From Candidatus Nitrotoga sp. HW29 (GTDB lineage: Bacteria; Pseudomonadota; Gammaproteobacteria; Burkholderiales; Gallionellaceae): a stretch of DNA of 64,000 nucleotides. A model generated the notes under the pieces. It was not told where the DNA came from. It made no database searches and saw nothing but the letters and a program-made list of their open reading frames with translations. The position numbers were made by a program, and so were the translations under genes. The stretch is from the NCBI RefSeq assembly GCF_924101635.2, contig NZ_CAKMAA020000012.1, positions 17,992 to 81,991 of the forward strand. The letters are read 5' to 3'. This document shows, one piece after another, positions 9,704 to 18,015 of this stretch (position 1 is its first letter; the number at the start of each line of letters is the position of its first letter).

Positions 9704-10366
9704 CTATTTGGATTTCAAGCGCTTGAACTCATCTGCTACTTGCCATAAATACCAGGCAGCGGTTGAACGATAAGGGCTCCAATCCAGCCCAATTTTAAAC
9801 AACTCCTTGGGCAAAGGCTGCTTGGATAGTGACTTCATCACCCGCCAACCTTCACGCACGCCAAAATCGTCAACAGGCAAAACATCAGGGCGTTCCAGCG
9901 TGAAGATAAGAAACATCTCTACCGTCCAGCGACCAATACCGCGTAGCGAAATCAGCCGAGAGATCAATTCTTCATCCGTCATTGCCAACGTAGCGCTTCT
10001 GACAGGTACAACCCCATCCAGAGTCCCCTCCGCGATTCCGCGAATTGTCATAACTTTGGTAGTAGAGAAGCCACAAGCGCGCAGTATATTTTCGTCGGTA
10101 GCGAGAATGCTCTTTGGTGGCGGAAAGGATACGTCCGGATAGAGTGCCAAAAAACGATTGAGTATTGCTTCGGCTGCCCGCGCATGAAGTTGCTGGTGAG
10201 CGACTGCCCTAATCAACGCCTCATAGGGCTCACGTTCTGATTTTGGCTGCAAGCCACATGGGCCAATGCGAGCAATCAAATTGGCCCAATCGGGATCTGT
10301 GACTGTCAGATGCGCTACTGCAGGACCAAATGGATCAATAGTACTTGCTGTTGCCATAATATTCAT
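9704..10366 (-). CDS. DNA-3-methyladenine glycosylase II (AlkA-type)
   Basis: This 220-residue HhH-GPD base-excision glycosylase removes alkylated bases. It has the helix-hairpin-helix LRGIGRWTVEMF (about 141-152) followed by the catalytic aspartate in LPVDDFGVREG (about D167). It lacks the extra N-terminal domain of E. coli AlkA (282 residues) and matches the shorter class common in proteobacteria. Its start overlaps the stop of the upstream alkB by four bases (ATGA). Together they form a two-gene alkylation-repair operon. It converges with cysG. Confidence 0.85.
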   Translation of the reverse strand: MNIMATASTIDPFGPAVAHLTVTDPDWANLIARIGPCGLQPKSEREPYEALIRAVAHQQLHARAAEAILNRFLALYPDVSFPPPKSILATDENILRACGFSTTKVMTIRGIAEGTLDGVVPVRSATLAMTDEELISRLISLRGIGRWTVEMFLIFTLERPDVLPVDDFGVREGWRVMKSLSKQPLPKELFKIGLDWSPYRSTAAWYLWQVADEFKRLKSK

Positions 10367-11016
10367 AAAGCCTTCCTGAACGTCAGGTTGATGCGCTTGC
10401 GACCGAGGATAGGATGGTTTTCTTCCAAAAGTGGAGCAATGCCATGAAAATTAAATCTGGCGGGTCCACCCCAAACCACTACATCACCGTGTATAAGTTG
10501 ATAGCGCTTTGGTCGAACGCTACGACTTGATCCACCGAACAAAAACACCGCAGGCAGACCAAGGGAAACTGAGACAATCGGTGCAGACTCGTCGCGCTCA
10601 TTCATATCCTGATGCAGGGATAATCGGCTGCCTGGTTCATAACAGTTAATCAAACAGGCATCGGGCAAAAAATTTTCATACCCGGCGCGCATCGCTGCCC
10701 TCCTCGCCATATCAATGAATATTTCTGGCAATGCTGGCCATGGATGTCCAGTTTCTGGATCGATAACTTCATAGCGATATCCGCTACGATCTGTTATCCA
10801 GCCGACCTGACCGCAATTACTTATTGCCACCGACATTCGAAAACCTCCTGGGGTAATCATGTGACGAAAAGGCGATTGAGCAACGATCTTTTCTAGCGCA
10901 CTCATCAAGTCAGCATCCACATTTTTGGCAAAGCCGCGCAACAAAAATGCGCCGTCATCAAGACAAACCTGTTGCAGATTGAGATCAGGCAAACCATCAA
11001 AAAGATCGGCATTCAT
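10363..11016 (-). CDS. alkB: alkylated DNA repair dioxygenase AlkB
   Basis: A 217-residue Fe(II)/2-oxoglutarate dioxygenase that reverses 1-methyladenine and 3-methylcytosine by oxidative demethylation. Iron ligands are visible as H135 and D137 (LHQDMNE) and H191 (FNFHGIAP), and the 2-oxoglutarate-binding arginines as R208 and R214 in RINLTFR. Length matches E. coli AlkB (216). First gene of the alkB-alkA operon. I see no ada regulator gene next to it. Confidence 0.93.
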   Translation of the reverse strand: MNADLFDGLPDLNLQQVCLDDGAFLLRGFAKNVDADLMSALEKIVAQSPFRHMITPGGFRMSVAISNCGQVGWITDRSGYRYEVIDPETGHPWPALPEIFIDMARRAAMRAGYENFLPDACLINCYEPGSRLSLHQDMNERDESAPIVSVSLGLPAVFLFGGSSRSVRPKRYQLIHGDVVVWGGPARFNFHGIAPLLEENHPILGRKRINLTFRKAL

Positions 11017-11099
11017 ACTTTTTAAAAAAGCATCCTTCCTGAATTTTCAGTACGTGTTCCACAATTTTTTATTTTCCTGTTACAAAATCGTTAATTTAT

Positions 11100-11237
11100 A
11101 TGATTCTGGGTGATCGCAATTCTCCGATTGTAAAATCAGGCCTAAAGAAATTTTGTGTTGCTTCTGCGGGTTTTGCACTATGCGTATCTTCTGTTTCTTC
11201 AATCCAAAATATCACGATGTGTGACATTCTGAAATAG
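11100..11237 (+). CDS. possible small or truncated secreted protein, 45 residues
   Basis: The ORF starts MILGDRNSPIVKSGLKK and continues with a hydrophobic, small-residue stretch (FCVASAGFALCVSS) like a signal peptide, then ends after about 14 more residues. No clear ribosome site is seen. It could be the beginning of a secreted-protein gene cut off by rearrangement, or chance. The IS-end-like sequence lies 48 bases downstream. Confidence 0.2.
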   Translation: MILGDRNSPIVKSGLKKFCVASAGFALCVSSVSSIQNITMCDILK

Positions 11238-11285
11238 AACTTTAGCGCAAAAATAGCGAATAAATTTTAGCTTTTTGAAGATCAC

Positions 11286-11308
11286 GGATTCAAGTTCGAA
11301 GTGCAACA
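11286..11308 (+). repeat. IS30-like terminal repeat remnant
   Basis: The 23-base sequence starting ggattcaagttcgaagtgca matches the IS30-like ends at 134 and 63933 except for the central four bases and the last base. No transposase is attached. It looks like a solo end left after loss of an element and lies directly before the rearranged accessory block 11409-13268. Confidence 0.4.
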
Positions 11309-11504
11309 GCCAGTGGTTGCTTGATTTAGCGTAGTTTGGACAACAATTGCTCTCTGTAGTTTTCAATTGTTCTTGTCTTAATTTTTTAGTTTAAACTAGC
11401 ATAGTTACGTGTGGCTCGGAGTAGCATATATCTCCTTTCACGAGAAATATAAGTCTGAAGTGTCAAGATTCATTAACAAAAAAAACGATAAGGATAATCA
11501 ACCC

Positions 11505-12083
11505 ATGATTCGACATACTCAAAAATTAACATACATAACTCCCGCACTAGCCGCCATGCTGTCTGGCGCCGATGCCATAGCTGACGCGCCTATTGGAACC
11601 ATTACCTATGGGCCTGTAGCGCAATCGATTCCCACCCTGTCTGGATTTATGCTTGTGATTCTAGGATTGTTATTTGCAGTATTAGCTTTTCGTGTACTCA
11701 GAGCTCATTCGGCCAGTAAACCGCTTGCATCCACTGTGGCTGTGGGCGTTTTGGTCTTGGGTGCAGCCTCCGGAAATCAACTCATCCAGAATGTACAGGC
11801 AGTAATTCTTCCCCCACCTCCACCTTTATTCTTCAGTAACCCGACCGGTGGTATCCTCAACGTACTTTATCTCGGAGAGTTCCCGATTTTGAATAACAGC
11901 GGCCAGCCCCAACGAGTCACAAGCGTGACAGTATCTCCGCTATTCGTGGACATTCCAACTTCTCAACAACCTAGGTGTACCGTAGGGTTGTCAGTGCAGA
12001 ATAACTCCACCTGCTATATGAAATTTACTTTTGATGGACCTTCCCCTCCTTCTGGTCCTGGTGCTCCTGTTCCGCCAGCATAA
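11505..12083 (+). CDS. midcut-by-XrtH family protein
   Basis: I start this 192-residue protein at the ATG at 11505, preceded by aagga, not at the upstream in-frame codon at 11409, because a signal-peptide-like N-terminus follows (ITPALAAMLSGADAIADA). Then comes IPTLSGF (42-48), a transmembrane helix (LVILGLLFAVLAFRVLR) with a basic end, a second hydrophobic segment, a Pro run and a C-terminal domain with two cysteines. An IPTL-type sorting signal in the middle of the protein, not at its end, is the hallmark of the midcut-by-XrtH family, proposed targets of exosortase H. No exosortase is in the window. The family call is from memory. Confidence 0.65.
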   Translation: MIRHTQKLTYITPALAAMLSGADAIADAPIGTITYGPVAQSIPTLSGFMLVILGLLFAVLAFRVLRAHSASKPLASTVAVGVLVLGAASGNQLIQNVQAVILPPPPPLFFSNPTGGILNVLYLGEFPILNNSGQPQRVTSVTVSPLFVDIPTSQQPRCTVGLSVQNNSTCYMKFTFDGPSPPSGPGAPVPPA

Positions 12084-12099
12084 CAGGCCCTGTCAGATA

Positions 12100-12572
12100 T
12101 CATCATCGCCAACAGTGCCCATTTTATTGGGTACAGTATTTGGCGGTGTGGCGCTTGTAATGCTGATTGAATCCATGTCGCCGATGCGGGCTAAACCAAA
12201 AGCTCCGCTAATACGCTGGGTCAGCAACCTTACTCTGTCTATAGTGGGTTACATCATTCCCTTTCAGCATAGCTCCCTTGGTCTCCATTCTGATTGCCCA
12301 AACTATGGGCATTAGAGCTCGAACTTGTCGGCTACTGGCTACATCGTGCTTCCCATTCTGCACCGATGTTGTGGCGTATCAATGCCGTACATCATAGTGA
12401 CGTGGAAATGGATGCCACCACATCGCTTCGGCGCCATCCGCTGGAGCACGTAATCAGCGCTCTGGTATTCGTACCGACCTTGATTGCGCTGGGCCCCGAC
12501 CCCTTTGTCTTGTTGGGCTACAACGTGCTGCCCGCCGCCGTGAGCGCGTTAAACCATGACAACTTTTCACTG
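12100..12572 (+). pseudogene. fatty-acid hydroxylase / sterol desaturase family, broken
   Basis: Two frames together encode parts of a membrane di-iron hydroxylase. The first (to about 12300) has membrane segments and ends IRWVSNLTLSIVGY. The second (from about 12295) has the histidine motifs YWLHRASH and INAVHHSD, then RRHPLEH. A frameshift or small deletion lies near 12295-12310. The C-terminal histidine cluster is cut off near 12570, where a different reading frame takes over. An intact member is about 270-330 residues, so function is unlikely. Confidence 0.7.
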
Positions 12573-12885
12573 GGGAAATCAGAGGCCGCAGGCAGGACAG
12601 AATCTAGTTGTCATTGCTGTTGGACAAAATGTGCCTGGGCAGATTTCTCCTGATCCTGCTCCAGATGCACGAGTAGTTATTCCAACAACACCTCGGCAAG
12701 ATCAACAAGCGCAACAGTGTATTGATACGCGGACACGGGAACAGCAGAATTACAACCTCTATCAAAACAACTGCGCTCAGTTTGTTGGTCAGTGCTTGAG
12801 TGCGGCAGGATTGCAGGCGCCGAATATGCGTTATCCGCGAATACTATGTGACGATATCCAAGGCCGATTTGGCGGAGGTAGGTAA
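12556..12885 (+). CDS. NCAQFV-containing protein, probable C-terminal fragment
   Basis: The ORF gives 109 residues. The first part is probably an artefact of the junction with the broken hydroxylase gene. The second half has a clear motif, YNLYQNNCAQFVGQCL, followed by a conserved-looking tail. An NNC(A/T)QFV motif with a central Cys is seen in NlpC/P60- or LRAT-like cysteine enzymes and in C-terminal domains of some secreted toxins; I cannot name the family. It ends in TAATG, overlapping the next gene's start by one base. The context suggests the 3' end of a larger gene whose beginning was lost. Confidence 0.4.
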   Translation: MTTFHWGNQRPQAGQNLVVIAVGQNVPGQISPDPAPDARVVIPTTPRQDQQAQQCIDTRTREQQNYNLYQNNCAQFVGQCLSAAGLQAPNMRYPRILCDDIQGRFGGGR

Positions 12886-13268
12886 TGGGCTTCGCCTTCC
12901 AACTCGCGATGCCGTATAAATATCTGACCTACTACATTATCGGAATGTCCATGTTGCGTGGCTTGGCTGTCCCGGATTTCCGCTATGGTTATTTCTCTGT
13001 AGCAGTTATCCAGGTGGTGTACTCCATATTGCTTTTGCTACCCTTATTGATCGGGAAGGGTGTGCATCCAGGGTATTGGGGATATTTGCTTTTAGGCTTG
13101 GCTGGTATTGTTCTATCGCAGATTGTGGCGGTCAGCAGATACACCTTGGAGTCTGGGGTGGATGCCGTTCTTGATTCGGTAACAGGTGCTATCTTTATTT
13201 GGTCTCTTGCTGCGATGATTGTCTTGTTCGCAGTGATACTTAAGCTCTTTGTTTATTGGAAAAACTGA
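12885..13268 (+). CDS. small integral membrane protein, unknown function
   Basis: A 127-residue protein with three or four membrane helices (about residues 32-52, 62-84 and 100-125), starting MGFAFQLAMPYKYLTYY. A strong ribosome site (ggaggta) lies inside the end of the preceding ORF, and the stop/start overlap TAATG indicates translational coupling. I do not recognise the family. A small membrane protein coupled to a possible Cys-enzyme domain would fit an immunity protein for a secreted toxin, but this is inference from position alone. Confidence 0.6.
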   Translation: MGFAFQLAMPYKYLTYYIIGMSMLRGLAVPDFRYGYFSVAVIQVVYSILLLLPLLIGKGVHPGYWGYLLLGLAGIVLSQIVAVSRYTLESGVDAVLDSVTGAIFIWSLAAMIVLFAVILKLFVYWKN

Positions 13269-13412
13269 AGCAAGAGTAGCCTGGGCTACCATAGGTTGGT
13301 GCTGAGCTTGCAAAGCCCAACATCACAAGGGAGTGAATACATGAAGAGGTCTCAGAGTCTGTCCGAATTCTAAAACTTGGTTTTACAATTTATGCTTGAA
13401 GTAAGCCCAAAG

Positions 13413-14624
13413 CTACCACCCCGATTCGCGTTCCGGTGATGCCGTAATCTTGTGTATGCTTAAATCCGACCCATTGAATTCTTCTTCCGCACTTAGTCGA
13501 ATACCGACGGTTTTCTTCAAAAGAAAATACACTAAAAATCCTCCGCCAAATGCAATAACGATTCCCAGCAGCGTACCGGTCATTTGCGCCATAAAACTGA
13601 CTCCGCCAAGCCCTCCCAATGCCTTTAGCCCGAAGATGCCTGCTGCGATACCGCCCCATGCGCCACATAATCCATGAAGCGGCCAGACGCCAAGGACATC
13701 GTCGATTTTCCATCGGTTCTGCGTTAAAGTGAACATCCATACAAACAACCCACCCGCAATACCGCCGGTCACCAATGCGCCTAAGGGGTGCATTACATCC
13801 GAGCCAGCGCATACGGCCACTAGCCCAGCCAGCGGGCCGTTATGTACGAAGCCGGGGTCGTTCTTGCCAACAAAAAGCGCAACCAGTGTGCCACCCACCA
13901 TCGCCATCAGCGAATTAACTGCAACCAGGCCACTAATCTTGCCTATTTCTTGCGCTGACATGACATTAAAACCGAACCAGCCAACTGTGAGTATCCATGC
14001 ACCTAATGCTAAAAATGGAATGCTGGAAGGGGGATGCGCCGAGATGCGCCCTTCCTTGCTATAGCGTCCGCGCCTCGCACCAAGCAGTAAAACGGCTGCC
14101 AACGCTATCCAGCCTCCTACTGCATGCACTACAACAGAACCGGCAAAATCATGGAACTCCGCGCCAAAATTGGTTTGCAGCCAACTTTGCACACCAAAGC
14201 GATGGTTCCAGGCGATACCCTCGAAGAAGGGATAAATGAAGCCGACCAACAGAAAGGTGGCGGCTAGCTGTGGATTGAATTTGGCACGTTCTGCCATACC
14301 ACCGGAGATAATAGCGGGAATAGCGGCGGCAAAGGTAAGAAGAAAGAAAAATTTGATCAGTTCATAACCATTTTTCTGTGCCAATTGTTCCGCATCGGTA
14401 AAAAAATTAACACCGTAGGCGATGCCATAACCGATAAAAAAATAGGCCAGCGTGGAAATACCGAAATCGGTGAGAATTTTCACCAATGCGTTCACCTGAT
14501 TTTTCTTGCGCACCGTACCCAATTCAAGAAAAGCAAACCCTGCGTGCATCGCAAGAACCATGATAGCGCCGAGCAGAATAAATAACGCATCACTGCCCGT
14601 TTTCAGGCTTCCAATATTTTCCAT
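13413..14624 (-). CDS. amtB: ammonium transporter (Amt/MEP family)
   Basis: A 403-residue membrane protein with eleven predicted helices that conducts ammonium/ammonia. Conserved features: the start region LFILLGAIMVLAMHAGFAFLE, AIISGGMAERAKF, DFAGSVVVHAVGG carrying the first pore histidine, and WPLHGLCGAWGGIAAGIFG carrying the second. It lacks an N-terminal signal peptide, unlike E. coli AmtB, consistent with an eleven-helix form. No glnK (PII) gene is adjacent, which is unusual because amtB is often paired with it. The start ATG at 14624 is set by family alignment; the ribosome site is weak. The short gap at 13269-13412 holds the palindrome gtagcctgggctac (13276-13289). Confidence 0.92.
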   Translation of the reverse strand: MENIGSLKTGSDALFILLGAIMVLAMHAGFAFLELGTVRKKNQVNALVKILTDFGISTLAYFFIGYGIAYGVNFFTDAEQLAQKNGYELIKFFFLLTFAAAIPAIISGGMAERAKFNPQLAATFLLVGFIYPFFEGIAWNHRFGVQSWLQTNFGAEFHDFAGSVVVHAVGGWIALAAVLLLGARRGRYSKEGRISAHPPSSIPFLALGAWILTVGWFGFNVMSAQEIGKISGLVAVNSLMAMVGGTLVALFVGKNDPGFVHNGPLAGLVAVCAGSDVMHPLGALVTGGIAGGLFVWMFTLTQNRWKIDDVLGVWPLHGLCGAWGGIAAGIFGLKALGGLGGVSFMAQMTGTLLGIVIAFGGGFLVYFLLKKTVGIRLSAEEEFNGSDLSIHKITASPERESGW

Positions 14625-14819
14625 TTTTTATCCCATAGATGAACTAATCCAAAGGTTACATGCAAATTTCGTTCCAGTTTGCTCATGACTTGATTTGCAT
14701 ATGTATTTCTGTGGAATTGATATTCACACAGGAATATGTTCACCAATGTGGTGCATCAATAATCTATTTATGCTCCATATTGGCGCGTCATACAGTGCAA
14801 TATGAAGGCTTTCGGCTGG

Positions 14820-15368
14820 TTAATATTTTTTCCAGTCGTTCAACACTTTTTCCAGCCAGAAAATGCCAATGATGGTTTTACTGTCATTGATTTTTCCTTG
14901 TCTGATCCAATCCAGTGCATCGGAGAGTGATAGCTCAAATACTTCGAGAAACTCGCCCTCGTCAAGTTGTCTACCTTGGTAGGTCAGACCTCGCGCCAGA
15001 AAATATTCCATGCGTTCATCGGCAAAACCAATACACGGCCAAGCCGTGGTCAAATGCGTCCACTGGCTGGCAATGTAGCCGGTTTCTTCCAATAATTCGC
15101 GTTGTGCGGTGCGCAAAATGTCTTCGCCATGATCAATTTTTCCGGCAGGTAGCTCGATGAATTCGCGTTGCGGCGCATAACGAAATTGTCGTTCCATTAA
15201 TAAGTTGCCATTATCCAAAATTGCCAATATCGCCACCGCCCCGGGATGAACGATGTGTTCACGGAAACCCACACTGCCATTTGGCAAGCGCACATTGTCT
15301 TTAAACACTTTAATAAAATCACCTTCATATACCACCATTGAATCAATACGCGTTTCTTTTAAATCCAT
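14820..15368 (-). CDS. Nudix hydrolase, ADP-ribose pyrophosphatase type
   Basis: A 182-residue protein with a full Nudix box, GKIDHGEDILRTAQRELLEE followed by TGY, preceded by ELPA. The order ELPAGKID and the downstream TAWPCIGFADERMEYF fit the NudF/ADP-ribose pyrophosphatase subgroup. It would hydrolyse ADP-ribose or related nucleoside diphosphate sugars using Mg2+. Full length. It follows the YyaL-like gene on the same strand, 47 bases from it. Confidence 0.88.
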   Translation of the reverse strand: MDLKETRIDSMVVYEGDFIKVFKDNVRLPNGSVGFREHIVHPGAVAILAILDNGNLLMERQFRYAPQREFIELPAGKIDHGEDILRTAQRELLEETGYIASQWTHLTTAWPCIGFADERMEYFLARGLTYQGRQLDEGEFLEVFELSLSDALDWIRQGKINDSKTIIGIFWLEKVLNDWKKY

Positions 15369-15415
15369 AAATACCCCTTAAAATTTTATCAACGAATGTA
15401 TGCGGCACGAGATGA

Positions 15416-17488
15416 CTAAATATTCAGTGTATTAATGCTGTCTGAGCCCGTTTCACCAGCCTTGCAAACATCTATCAATTTTTGGAAATCTTTAATTACC
15501 GGCAAACATTGCACGCCCTGGCAGACCCAAGCGCTCACATCTTGTGTGTAAGGTTTCACCAGCGTTTGCGGCAATCCGGTCAACTCGCCTTCCAAAGCCA
15601 GAATCAGGGTATCTGGCCAATAATACTGGGATAATTGCCCGTACCACGCTGCGCTTGCTCCTGGAGTACTACGCAAAATAACGATTTGCGGTGGCATAAG
15701 ATATTCTTGCAAAGTCATTAAAAGACTTGTGAAGCCCATTGGTTGTTTTGCAAAAAATGGATAATAAAGCGTCAACGTGCGCTCGGCGGCCTCAAGATAG
15801 CGCTGCTCTCCCAAAATATGGCCGAGGCGTTGTAATGCGAGCGCTGCGATACCATTACCGGAAGGCATCGCATTATCATGCTCCGGCTTTGAGCGATGAA
15901 TGAGCTTTTCGTGATCATGGCTCGTGAAGAAAAATCCACCCGCTTGCTGATCTTCGAATTGTTCCAGTAGTACGTCGGCCAGCGCGCGGGCAAATTCCAG
16001 ATCAACCGGACGAAACTGCGTTTGCAGTAATTCCAACAACGCGTCCAACAGGAATGCATAGTCATCGAGATAGGCATTCAGATGCGCTTTGCCATCCTTG
16101 CTGGTAGCAAACAGACGATCATTTTTCCACATCGTGGCATGGATAAAATCCACTGCCCGCTGTGCCGACAATATCCACGCTGATTCGCCTAGTCTCCTGC
16201 CGGCACGCGCCATCCCTTTAATCATAAGAGCGTTCCAGCTGACCAATATTTTCTCGTCACGTCCCGGATGCACCCGGTTTTCACGTGCAGCGAACAATTT
16301 TTTTTGTGCACTGGTAAGTTGCTGTGTGACTTGTTCAAGAGATAATTGGCGCACCTCTGCGATGGTGGTTAGCGGCTGGGCAACGATCAAATTCCAATGC
16401 CTATTTTCAAAATTGGGCGGGTGATCCAAGCCATAATGAGCCGCTACGACGGCATATTCTTCCACGCTCAGCAGGCTCGCGGCCTGTTCTGGCGTCCACA
16501 CATAAAATTTTCCTTCCTCGTGTTCGGTATCTGCATCCAGGCTGGAATAATAACCGCCTTGCGGCGACTGCATCTCACGCATGACCCAACCCGAAATGCC
16601 TTGTATCACACGTTTGAATGATGCCTCGTCCGACAATATATACGCATCGGTATACAGTGCCAGCAGTGGGCCGTTGTCATAGAGCATTTTTTCAAAATGG
16701 GGAATTTCCCAGCGTTCATCCACACTGTAGCGACAGAAACCGCCACCTAGCTGATCGTAGATCCCGCCATCTGCCATTTTGCGCAAGGTGTGGAGCACCA
16801 TGCGATGCGCATCAGGGTTGCCACCGTGCGCTGCATACCTTAATAAAAACTCCATTTCAGTCGGCAGCGGAAATTTAGGCGCACCGCCAAAACCACCGTG
16901 AACGGGATCAAACGATTGCTGCAATCCGCTGAATGCCTCTTCTATTGACGTTTTATTGAAGCTAACCTGGTCTTCTGCACTTGGCAGGCTAGTGCTAAAT
17001 ATTTGCAACAGCGACGCATTTTGTTTGGCAATGTCATCCCGACGCGTGTGATAAAGATCAGCTACGCGCTCGAGTAAAGGTACAAAACCAGGCAGGTTGT
17101 AACGCGCCTCTTTTGGGAAATAGGTACCACCAAAAAACGGCACTTGATCGGGCATTAAAAATAAGGTGAGTGGCCACCCTCCATTACGTTGGGTCAACAT
17201 ATTATGGGCAGCCTGATAAATATGATCCAGGTCGGGGCGCTCTTCACGATCTACCTTAATATTAATGAAATGTTGGTTCATCACTGCGGCGACGTCTGTA
17301 TCCTCAAATGATTCATGTGCCATGACATGACACCAGTGGCAGGCCGAATAGCCAATGGATAGCAGGATCGGTTTATTCAGTTCACGAGCGAGTGTTAGAG
17401 CTTCCTCGCCCCACGGAAACCAGTCAACCGGGTTGTCGGCGTGCTGCTGCAAATAGGGGCTGGTCTCTTGGGCAAGACGATTAGGCAT
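15416..17488 (-). CDS. thioredoxin domain-containing protein, YyaL/DUF255 family
   Basis: A 690-residue member of the YyaL/SPATA20 family. The N-terminus ([16 protein letters not shown], then [10 protein letters not shown]) is diagnostic, followed by a thioredoxin-like domain with the motif ACHWCHVM around residue 50. The rest resembles an (alpha/alpha)6 barrel of six-hairpin glycosidase type ([23 protein letters not shown]). Molecular function is not established for the family. I prefer the ATG at 17488; the in-frame codon at 17500 is a TTG. The divergent 17489-18015 region separates it from the penicillin-binding protein. Confidence 0.9.
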   Translation of the reverse strand: MPNRLAQETSPYLQQHADNPVDWFPWGEEALTLARELNKPILLSIGYSACHWCHVMAHESFEDTDVAAVMNQHFINIKVDREERPDLDHIYQAAHNMLTQRNGGWPLTLFLMPDQVPFFGGTYFPKEARYNLPGFVPLLERVADLYHTRRDDIAKQNASLLQIFSTSLPSAEDQVSFNKTSIEEAFSGLQQSFDPVHGGFGGAPKFPLPTEMEFLLRYAAHGGNPDAHRMVLHTLRKMADGGIYDQLGGGFCRYSVDERWEIPHFEKMLYDNGPLLALYTDAYILSDEASFKRVIQGISGWVMREMQSPQGGYYSSLDADTEHEEGKFYVWTPEQAASLLSVEEYAVVAAHYGLDHPPNFENRHWNLIVAQPLTTIAEVRQLSLEQVTQQLTSAQKKLFAARENRVHPGRDEKILVSWNALMIKGMARAGRRLGESAWILSAQRAVDFIHATMWKNDRLFATSKDGKAHLNAYLDDYAFLLDALLELLQTQFRPVDLEFARALADVLLEQFEDQQAGGFFFTSHDHEKLIHRSKPEHDNAMPSGNGIAALALQRLGHILGEQRYLEAAERTLTLYYPFFAKQPMGFTSLLMTLQEYLMPPQIVILRSTPGASAAWYGQLSQYYWPDTLILALEGELTGLPQTLVKPYTQDVSAWVCQGVQCLPVIKDFQKLIDVCKAGETGSDSINTLNI

Positions 17489-17500
17489 ATTTAGACTCAA

Positions 17501-18012
17501 TAAAAATACTTCGATTAGGTCAGCATTGATGCTGGCTTGACGTCAAACTTACCGTTATACATCATTACCATCACCATAACTACGAGATGGGCACATTGTC
17601 TTTGTTAATTATCCAGTTTTAAGAAATGAAGCCGTAGTATTAACAAATTCGCAGATATACAATTCAAGACAATCTTTACGGAAAGTGTTTTTCAACCCTA
17701 AATTTAAGGTCGAACGTTTCACGATATTTTATTGGATCGGCTATACTTAAAAAAGTATCGACGCTTTCCAGGTCACTCCTGAAATCCAATTTCTACCCAA
17801 TATCGGTTAACAAAATCTTGTTTGTATAGGCAGATAAATGCAGCGCCTTGGTATCATTTCCGTGATTTTTCTTTTGGCAAATTCCGAATTTCCAAAGGTA
17901 CCCTCTGGATTTGAGTTCGCCTAAATTATTCGGTGCAATTTTCGTTTGAATCCACTCATCTATTTTTCCACGAAGAACTCAACAAGTACTTCTCAATTAT
18001 CCTGGTAGCTCA
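17501..18012. other. intergenic region, nothing recognised
   Basis: About 510 AT-rich bases lie between divergent genes. I see no ORF of interest, no tRNA, no IS end and no clear promoter pair. Promoters for both flanking genes must lie here. Confidence 0.4.
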
Positions 18013-18015
18013 ATC

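Larger units (their letters stand above)
11017..11504. other. intergenic region upstream of midcut-by-XrtH gene
   Basis: It contains the small ORF at 11100-11237 and the IS-end-like sequence at 11286-11308, both listed separately. The remainder is AT-rich. No clear -35/-10 promoter pair or known RNA motif stands out. Confidence 0.4.
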
